A stretch of 64,000 bases of DNA, taken from Actinomadura craniellae (lineage in GTDB: Bacteria; Actinomycetota; Actinomycetes; Streptosporangiales; Streptosporangiaceae). The DNA lies in NCBI RefSeq assembly GCF_003289645.1, contig NZ_QLYX01000005.1:310001-374000 (forward strand), read 5' to 3'. The notes beneath the pieces are model-generated. The model saw only the letters and a program-made list of their open reading frames with translations, was not told the DNA's origin and did no database searches. The position numbers and the translations under genes were made by a program. Position 1 is the first letter of the stretch, and each line of letters begins with the position of its first letter. Shown here in pieces: positions 58,702-64,000 of the stretch.

Positions 58702-59862
58702 TCAGGCCGCGGGAACGGCCGCGTTCTCGGCGAGGTCGTCCCCGACCAGGTGCAGGCCGTCCAGGTCATGGACGTCTTCGGCCTGCGCGGGCACGGCGGT
58801 GACGGGCACGCTCGGATGCGCCGAGGTGAAGCCCGCGCGGAGCCGTTCCTCGCGGGCGGCGAGCTGCATCCGGTCGGCGTGCAGCCGTAGCAGCGACGCG
58901 GTCAGCGGGTGCTCGCCGCGTTCGGTCAGCGTCTCGGCGGCGGCCTGGCTGCGCGCCGACGACAGGGACGGCGCGACGGCGGCGGCGCTCGCCCGGTGCA
59001 CCCGGTTGACGACCAGGCCGGCGAGCGGCATCCGCTCCTCGGCAAGCCGTTCCACGAAGTACGACGCCTCCCGCAGGGCGTCCGGCTCGGGCGTGGCCAC
59101 GACCACGAACGCGGTGCCGGGGGTCTGCAGCAACTGGAAGGTCTTCTCGGCGCGCTCGCGGAACCCGCCGAACATCGTCTCGAACGCGGCGACGAAGGTC
59201 TGCGCGTCCCGGAGCAGCTGGACGCCCAGCACCTTGTTGAGCGCGCCGGTGAACACCCCGAACCCGGCGGTCAGCACCTTCACACCGAGCCGGCCGCCCG
59301 TCTTGGCGGGCGCGGCCAGCAGCTTCATCAGCCGGCCGTCCAGGAAGCGGCCCATCCGCTCGGGGGCGTCCAGGAAGTCCAGCGCGTTCCGGGACGGCGG
59401 GGTGTCGACGACGATGAGGTCCCAGTCGCCCGACCGGTGGAGCTGGCCCAGCTTCTCCATCGCCATGTACTCCTGCGTCCCCGACAGGCTGGACGACAGC
59501 GACTGGTAGAAGGGGTTGGCGAGGATCTGCCGGGCCCGGTCGGGGTCGGAGTGCGCCTCGACGATCTCGTCGAAGGTGCGCTTCATGTCGAGCATCATCG
59601 CGTACAGCTCGCCGTCGCCCTGGACGCCCTCGATCCGGCGCGGGCTGTTGTCGAGCTCACCGATCCCCATCGACTGGGCGAGCCGGCGGGCCGGGTCGAC
59701 GGTCAGCACGACCACGTCGCGGCCCCGCTCGGCGGCACGCAGCCCGAGCGCGGCGGCGACGGTGGTCTTACCCACCCCGCCGGAGCCACAGCAGACGATG
59801 ATGCGGGTACGCGGGTCGTCCAGGAGCGCGTCGACGTCCAGGACGGGCGGGGGCTTGTGCAT
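58702..59862 (-). CDS. ArsA-like ATPase (second of pair)
   Basis: A 386-residue deviant-Walker A ATPase: CGSGGVGKTT (25-34), switch-like DPARRLAQSM, and DTPPSRNALDFLD (about 152-164). It is in the ArsA/GET3 superfamily and pairs with the product of 59882; the mycobacterial pair Rv3679-Rv3680 forms an anion-responsive ATPase. The client and exact role are unknown here. ATG 59862; 19 bases after the first ATPase gene. Confidence 0.9.
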   Translation of the reverse strand: MHKPPPVLDVDALLDDPRTRIIVCCGSGGVGKTTVAAALGLRAAERGRDVVVLTVDPARRLAQSMGIGELDNSPRRIEGVQGDGELYAMMLDMKRTFDEIVEAHSDPDRARQILANPFYQSLSSSLSGTQEYMAMEKLGQLHRSGDWDLIVVDTPPSRNALDFLDAPERMGRFLDGRLMKLLAAPAKTGGRLGVKVLTAGFGVFTGALNKVLGVQLLRDAQTFVAAFETMFGGFRERAEKTFQLLQTPGTAFVVVATPEPDALREASYFVERLAEERMPLAGLVVNRVHRASAAAVAPSLSSARSQAAAETLTERGEHPLTASLLRLHADRMQLAAREERLRAGFTSAHPSVPVTAVPAQAEDVHDLDGLHLVGDDLAENAAVPAA

Positions 59863-59881
59863 GTTTCCTCACTCCCTCGGC

Positions 59882-60877
59882 TCAGGCGGCGCCCTGGTCG
59901 CGCAGGGTTTCGGCCAGCCGGTAGAGCCCGGCCAGGTCTATGCCGTCGGATAGCAGGGGCAGGGTGTACCGCGGGTGCGGGCTTTCGGCCAGCCGCTCCT
60001 TCTCGCGGCGCTGCATGGCGGTGCGCCGGGCGTGCTCGGTGGCTTCGGCGGCCAGCGCGCGGGCGATGTCCTCGGCGCCGTGCTCCAGCCCGGCGGACTT
60101 GATCCCGCGGACGATCTCGTCCAGGTCGAGCGAGCCGTCGCCCGCCGCGGCGAGATGGTCCGGTTCCAGCGCGGACGGGTGCTCCATGTTGATCATGATG
60201 CCGCCGATGGGCAGGTCGGCCTCGTCCAGGTCGTGGATGCCGTCCAGGGTTTCCTGGACGGGCATCTCCTCCAGCAGGGTGACGAAGTGGACGGCCGTCT
60301 CGGGGCTGCGCAGCACCCGCATCACCGTGTCGGCGTGGTTGCGGATCGGCCCCATCTTGGCCAGCCCGGACACCTCGTGGTTGACGTTCAGGAACTTGGT
60401 GATGCGGCCTGTGGGCGGGGCGTCCATCACCACCGCGTCGTAGAGGCGCGAGCCGTCCTTCTCCCGGCGGCGCACGGCCTCGCTGGTCTTGCCGGTGAGG
60501 ATGACGTCGCGCAGGCCGGGCGCGATGGTGGTGACGAAGTCGACGACGCCGAGCTTGGTCATCGCCTTACCGGCCCGCTTGAGGTTGTAGAACATTTCGA
60601 GGTACTCGATGAGTGCGGCCTCGGTGTCGATGGCGAGCGCGTACACGTCGCCGCCGCCGGGGGCGACCGCGACCTTGCGCTCCTCGTACGGCAGCGGTGG
60701 GCAGTCGAAGAGTTGCGCGATGCCCTGCCGGCCCTCGACCTCGGCGAGGAGGACCTTGCGCCCGCCGCTCGCCAGGGCCAGTGCGAGCGCCGCAGCGACG
60801 GTGGTCTTGCCGGTGCCGCCCTTGCCGGTGACGACGTGGAGGCGTACTCCGTCCCAATCGGTGTCTCTTGCGCTCAC
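59882..60877 (-). CDS. ArsA-like ATPase (first of pair)
   Basis: A 331-residue ArsA/GET3-type ATPase: Walker A GKGGTGKTT (18-26) with the signature lysine, AEVEGRQGIAQLF (switch I region), and MDAPPTGRITKFLNV near 174-188. The GTG at 60877 gives the homolog-like start SARDTDWDGVRLHVVTGKGG; the frame is open upstream but shows no homology. It is followed by its partner, so both are one operon divergent from the SPFH gene. Confidence 0.9.
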   Translation of the reverse strand: MSARDTDWDGVRLHVVTGKGGTGKTTVAAALALALASGGRKVLLAEVEGRQGIAQLFDCPPLPYEERKVAVAPGGGDVYALAIDTEAALIEYLEMFYNLKRAGKAMTKLGVVDFVTTIAPGLRDVILTGKTSEAVRRREKDGSRLYDAVVMDAPPTGRITKFLNVNHEVSGLAKMGPIRNHADTVMRVLRSPETAVHFVTLLEEMPVQETLDGIHDLDEADLPIGGIMINMEHPSALEPDHLAAAGDGSLDLDEIVRGIKSAGLEHGAEDIARALAAEATEHARRTAMQRREKERLAESPHPRYTLPLLSDGIDLAGLYRLAETLRDQGAA

Positions 60878-61059
60878 CGATTCACAATATCGCCCGCTCG
60901 GGGGGGATCTCGGAGGCGACCCCTCCCCTGTGTAAGTGATTTCTGACACCGGTTGCGGACGGGCTTCCGGGGGTTAGTCTGCAAAGGGAGCGCAACCGTC
61001 CGCCCGGCCAGGCCGACGAGGAGCACGGGTCCCTGCCGGCCGGCAGAAAGGTGCCCGTC

Positions 61060-61956
61060 ATGGAAGCCGTGGTACTTCTCGCAATACTCATCTTCGTTCT
61101 CCTGATGGCCGCGTCCACCGGCATCCGGGTCGTGCAGCAGTTCGAGCAGGGCGTGGTGTTCCGGTTCGGCCGGGTGCACATCGACCGGGTGCGGACGGCG
61201 GGGCTGCGGGTGATCATCCCGATCGTCGACCGGATGCAGAAGGTCAACATGCAGGTCGTCGCGATGGGGGTGCCCGGGCAGGACGGCATCACCCAGGACA
61301 ACGTGAGCGTGCGCGTCGACGCCGTCGTCTACTTCCGGGTGATCGACCCGGTGAAGGCGATCGTGAACGTGCAGAACTACGGCCACGCGGTCTCCCAGGT
61401 CGCACAGACCTCCCTCCGGTCGGTGATCGGCAAGGCCGACATGCAGCAACTGCTCGGCGAGCGCGACACGATCAACAAGGCGCTGCGCGAGATCATCGAC
61501 GAGATGACCGAGGGCCCCTGGGGCGTCCGGATCGAGCGGGTCGAGATCAAGGATGTCTCGCTGCCCGAAGGCATGAAGCGCTCGATGGCCCGGCAGGCCG
61601 AGGCCGAGCGCGAGCGGCGGGCCCGCATCATCCACGCCGACGGCGAGTACCAGGCGTCCAAGCGGCTGGCCGCCGCCGCGCACGAGCTGTCGAAGGACCC
61701 GGCCTCGCTCCAGCTCCGGCTGCTGCAGACGGTCACGGACGTGGCGGCCGAGAAGAACAGCACGCTGATCATGCCGCTGCCGGTGGAGATGCTGCGCTTC
61801 TTCGACAAGATGGCCGGCGAGGCCGCCCCTGCCCCCGCCGCCGCCGAGCCGGAGCCGGTCGAGGAGCCGCCCGCCATCGAGTCGGTCGAGGACGTCCCCC
61901 CGGTCGGCGAGGTCGAGCCGTCCCCGATCGAGGCCACCACCAAGCCGGGCGTGTAG
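61060..61956 (+). CDS. SPFH/band 7 (slipin-type) membrane protein
   Basis: A 298-residue protein: one N-terminal membrane helix (about 3-22), then a band 7 domain (about 28-185: EQGVVFRFGRV, PGLRVIIPIVD-like GLRVIIPIVDRMQKVNM, DAVVYFRVIDP, EIKDVSLPEGMKRSMARQAE), a coiled coil (185-225) and a Pro/Glu-rich tail. SPFH proteins organise membrane microdomains, often with a NfeD partner, which is absent nearby. ATG 61060 follows GAAAG; a GTG start 9 bases earlier is possible. It sits inside a block that otherwise keeps its order. Confidence 0.9.
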   Translation: MEAVVLLAILIFVLLMAASTGIRVVQQFEQGVVFRFGRVHIDRVRTAGLRVIIPIVDRMQKVNMQVVAMGVPGQDGITQDNVSVRVDAVVYFRVIDPVKAIVNVQNYGHAVSQVAQTSLRSVIGKADMQQLLGERDTINKALREIIDEMTEGPWGVRIERVEIKDVSLPEGMKRSMARQAEAERERRARIIHADGEYQASKRLAAAAHELSKDPASLQLRLLQTVTDVAAEKNSTLIMPLPVEMLRFFDKMAGEAAPAPAAAEPEPVEEPPAIESVEDVPPVGEVEPSPIEATTKPGV

Positions 61957-61965
61957 CGGGATCAG

Positions 61966-62063
61966 CCACCGCTCTCGATCTCGTGGCGGAGCCGCCGGAA
62001 CACGGCCGGCTGGTTCGGCGGCGGTGCGGATCGCCTCTGCACCTGGTTCGAGATCGCCTGATC
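61966..62063 (+). pseudogene. Remnant of a small protein C terminus (GWF...RLCTWFEIA)
   Basis: An in-frame stretch ends AGWFGGGADRLCTWFEIA and TGA at about 62061. This matches the C terminus of the decayed BldC-like gene at 22817-22876 (SGWWTDDEGRLHTWFELD). No start or upstream domain is present. Short match, so only suggestive. Confidence 0.35.
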
Positions 62064-62140
62064 GTGGCCCGGGTTCGTCGGTTGTCCACAGGGTGTGGGT
62101 GGGCGGGCGGGAGGGGCGTGGCGGCTCTAGGCTGAGCGCC

Positions 62141-62296
62141 ATGAAGAAGTGGGAGTACGCGACCGTTCCGCTGCTGGTGCACGCGACCAAGCAGATTCTC
62201 GATAACTGGGGGCAGGACGGGTGGGAGCTCGTCACGGTGATCCCCGGGCCGAACCCGGAGAACCTGGTGGCCTATTTCAAGCGTGAGATCGCGTGA
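62141..62296 (+). CDS. DUF4177 protein
   Basis: A 51-residue protein: KKWEYATVPLLVHATKQILDN then WGQDGWELVTVI, characteristic of DUF4177. It corresponds to mycobacterial Rv3678A. The stop is overlapped by the RidA start (GTGA), so the two are translated together. Function unknown. Confidence 0.88.
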   Translation: MKKWEYATVPLLVHATKQILDNWGQDGWELVTVIPGPNPENLVAYFKREIA

Positions 62297-62754
62297 GCGG
62301 GCCCGAGCAGCGGATCGAGGAGCTCGGCCTGAAGCTGCCGCCCGTGGCGGCGCCGGCCGGGGCGTACATTCCGGCGGTGCGCACCGGGTCGCTCGTCTAC
62401 ACCGCGGGGCAGGTTCCGTTCGTCGACGGCAGGTTCCCGGCGACCGGCAAGGTCGGTGCCGAGGTGGGCGTCGAGCAGGCCCAGGAGCTGGCCCGGATCT
62501 GCACCCTGAACGCGCTTGCGGCGATCAAGGCCGAGATCGGTGATCTCGGGGCGATCAGCCGGGTCGTGAAGGTGGTGGGCTTCGTGGCCAGCGCGCCCGA
62601 CTTCACCGGCCAGCCGCAGGTCCTCAACGGCGCCAGCGAACTGCTCGGCGAGATCTTCGGCGATGCGGGGCGGCACGTCCGCAGCGCCGTCGGGGTGGCG
62701 GTCCTTCCGCTGGACGCCCCGGTCGAGGTGGAGCTGATCGTCGAGCTCGGCTGA
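62293..62754 (+). CDS. RidA family protein
   Basis: A 153-residue YjgF/YER057c/UK114 family member: VRTGSLVYTAGQVPFVDGRF (about 25-44), ALAAIKAEIGDLGAISRVVK, and the terminal VGVAVLPLDAPVEVELIVEL. RidA enzymes hydrolyse reactive imine/enamine intermediates, but this branch (Rv3678c-type) lacks the usual catalytic arginine context, so activity is uncertain. GTG start overlaps the previous stop. Confidence 0.87.
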   Translation: MSGPEQRIEELGLKLPPVAAPAGAYIPAVRTGSLVYTAGQVPFVDGRFPATGKVGAEVGVEQAQELARICTLNALAAIKAEIGDLGAISRVVKVVGFVASAPDFTGQPQVLNGASELLGEIFGDAGRHVRSAVGVAVLPLDAPVEVELIVELG

Positions 62755-62772
62755 GCCGATCGGGTGAGCGGT

Positions 62773-62799
62773 GCGGGCCGTACGGGGTGTGCGGCCCGC
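62773..62799 (+). terminator. Terminator after the RidA gene
   Basis: GCGGGCCG (62773-62780) pairs with CGGCCCGC (62792-62799), 18 bases past the stop and followed by a T-containing tract. Confidence 0.6.
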
Positions 62800-62982
62800 G
62801 CGGCTTTCCCTGCTCCGCCCTGTCCGATGCTTCGGAGCGTGGGTCGGGTGGGCTTGACGGCGGCCGGGATCCTATGTCCGAATTGTCCGCCATGAAGATC
62901 GAGCGGGCGGTGGCCATGCCCGGCACCCCTGGGTGAGCCGACCCTACGAATGGCTCGCTCGACCCGATCAAGAAGGTAGGGC

Positions 62983-63843
62983 GTGATGGTGCAGGGGCTG
63001 AAACTGCCGGAGGAGTTCCGGGAGCGGATCGAGGCGCTGCGTGACGGTCGGGCCGAGCCGCCCGTGGCCCGGGACGCGGCGACGGTCGTCCTGCTCCGCG
63101 ACCATCCGGTCGAGGGGCTGCAGGCGTACATGCTGCGCCGGGTGGCCTCGATGGCCTTCGCGCCGGGGGCGTACGTGTTTCCGGGCGGATCGGTGGACCC
63201 GCGCGATGGGGACGCCGAGATCGGCTGGGCCGGCCCCGCCCCGGAGGTCTGGGGCCGGGCCTTCGCCGCCGACGACAAGGTGGCCCGGGAACTGGTGTGC
63301 GCGGCCGTCCGCGAGACGTTCGAGGAGTCGTTGGTCCTGCTCGCCGGGCCGACCGCCGACTCGGTGGTGGACGACACCCGCGGCCCGGAGTGGGAGGCCG
63401 ACCGGAAGGCGCTGCTCGACCGGTCCCAGTCGCTCGCCGAGTTCCTCGGCCGCCGGGGACTGGTCCTGCGCGCCGACCTGCTGCGCCCCTGGACGCACTG
63501 GATCACCCCGCTCGCCGAGACCAGGCGCTACGACACCAGGTTCTTCGTCGCGGCCATCCCGGCGGGGCAGCAGACGGGCGACGTGAGTACCGAGGCCGAC
63601 CGGGTGGCCTGGCTGCGCCCGGCCGACGCGGTCGAGCGGGCCCGGCGCGGCGAACTGGCCATGCTGCCGCCGACCCTGGTCACGCTGGGGGAACTGGCCG
63701 GGTACGACTCGGTGGCCGCCGTCCTCGCCGCCGAGCGGGAGGTCCAGGTGCACCAGCCCGAGGGCCGGATCATCGACGGTGAACCCTGGCTGGTCCTCCC
63801 GGACCACCTGGCCGAGAACTACCCGAACTACCCGAACGGCTGA
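62983..63843 (+). CDS. NUDIX hydrolase (NUDT19/CoA-type)
   Basis: A 286-residue NUDIX protein: AATVVLLRDHPVEGLQAYML, FVFPGG-type start of the Nudix box (AYVFPGGSVDP, about 63-73), an insertion of about 30 residues, then CAAVRETFEESLVLLAG (about 104-120) with the catalytic R-E-x-x-E-E core. The split Nudix box is typical of the NUDT19-like/peroxisomal CoA diphosphatase branch. GTG 62983 directly precedes ATG 62986; AAGGTAGGG lies upstream. Last complete gene of the window. Confidence 0.87.
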   Translation: MMVQGLKLPEEFRERIEALRDGRAEPPVARDAATVVLLRDHPVEGLQAYMLRRVASMAFAPGAYVFPGGSVDPRDGDAEIGWAGPAPEVWGRAFAADDKVARELVCAAVRETFEESLVLLAGPTADSVVDDTRGPEWEADRKALLDRSQSLAEFLGRRGLVLRADLLRPWTHWITPLAETRRYDTRFFVAAIPAGQQTGDVSTEADRVAWLRPADAVERARRGELAMLPPTLVTLGELAGYDSVAAVLAAEREVQVHQPEGRIIDGEPWLVLPDHLAENYPNYPNG

Positions 63844-63857
63844 TCACCGGGAAGGGT

Positions 63858-63878
63858 CGGGCGGCGCCGCGCCGCCCG
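63858..63878 (+). terminator. Hairpin after the NUDIX gene
   Basis: CGGGCGGCG (63858-63866) and CGCCGCCCG (63870-63878) form a 9-bp stem with a 3-base loop. Confidence 0.5.
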
Positions 63879-63892
63879 GGGAAGGAGGCACG

Positions 63893-64000
63893 GTGCCATC
63901 GGTGTCGAGCAAGGTGGTCATGAGCCGGCTGGCCGGAACGTCGGCCCTGCGGCATCTGGCCAGACTCCGGGGAGAGAAGATAGGCGCGATGCGCGATATC
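63893..64000 (+). CDS. Start of an unidentified gene (partial)
   Basis: GTG at 63893 preceded by AAGGAGG (63882-63888) opens a frame that runs off the right edge (36 codons, SSKVVMSRLAGTSALRHLARL and onward). The residues do not identify a family. The strong ribosome-binding site is the main evidence. Confidence 0.5.
   Translation, partial: MPSVSSKVVMSRLAGTSALRHLARLRGEKIGAMRDI

Overview
The window is about 70 percent G+C DNA from a filamentous actinomycete. Marker genes (WhiB-family regulators, XRE/DUF5753 plus DUF397 pairs, a mycobacterial-type SOS box, an IdeR/DmdR iron box) and the gene order fit the Thermomonosporaceae (Actinomadura or a relative). The family assignment is an inference; the phylum is secure.

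Layout. 1-3.9 kb: an iron/siderophore locus (start of a binding lipoprotein, a siderophore-interacting protein fused to a methyltransferase, a double AraC regulator) with an iron box between the divergent genes. 3.9-11.4 kb: housekeeping core with tRNA-Ser, SRP RNA, dnaX, ybaB, recR, a DUF5063 gene, then the aspartate pathway (ask, asd) ending in an overlapping LysE exporter. 11.4-20.2 kb: regulators (TetR, MarR), two NAD(P)-binding reductase-like proteins, an S9 peptidase, two tandem secreted paralogs and small membrane proteins. 20.2-23 kb: an XRE/DUF397 module, an anti-sigma-type ATPase, a small XRE protein and a decayed BldC-like gene. 23-29.7 kb: a large LuxR (LAL) regulator with a kinase-like ATPase, a fragment of a NACHT gene, a secreted SGNH esterase, a GGCT-fold protein and a SpoU methyltransferase.

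29.9-38.6 kb: hairpin repeats followed by a MacAB-type efflux operon read on the minus strand (adaptor, ATPase, permease, two surface proteins, response regulator, histidine kinase) and a divergent second adaptor. Between the response regulator and the kinase lies an array of 13 copies of their stop/start junction, forming a relay of four GTGA-coupled mini reading frames. This is the most unusual thing I found here. 38.7-41 kb: zinc-independent ribosomal proteins L33 and L31 behind a Zur-like box, then a sigma factor paired with an LCP protein whose N terminus looks like an anti-sigma segment.

41.1-53.9 kb: accessory region with a membrane NACHT NTPase, a DUF4062/NB-ARC/WD40 STAND protein with about 21 blades (three propellers), a GNAT, a B12-type radical SAM enzyme, a thioesterase, a frameshifted DprA-like gene behind an SOS box, and a DUF433/PIN toxin-antitoxin pair sitting in a broken XRE/DUF397 locus next to tRNA-Pro. 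The STAND genes are candidates for an undescribed conflict system, but nothing here proves defence.

54-64 kb: a conserved actinobacterial block (metallophosphoesterase, YqeY, class A PBP with PASTA, WblA/WhiB4, two ArsA-like ATPases, DUF4177, RidA, NUDIX) matching the mycobacterial Rv3678-Rv3684 neighbourhood, here interrupted by an SPFH/band 7 gene.

All calls come from reading the sequence; no database search was run.
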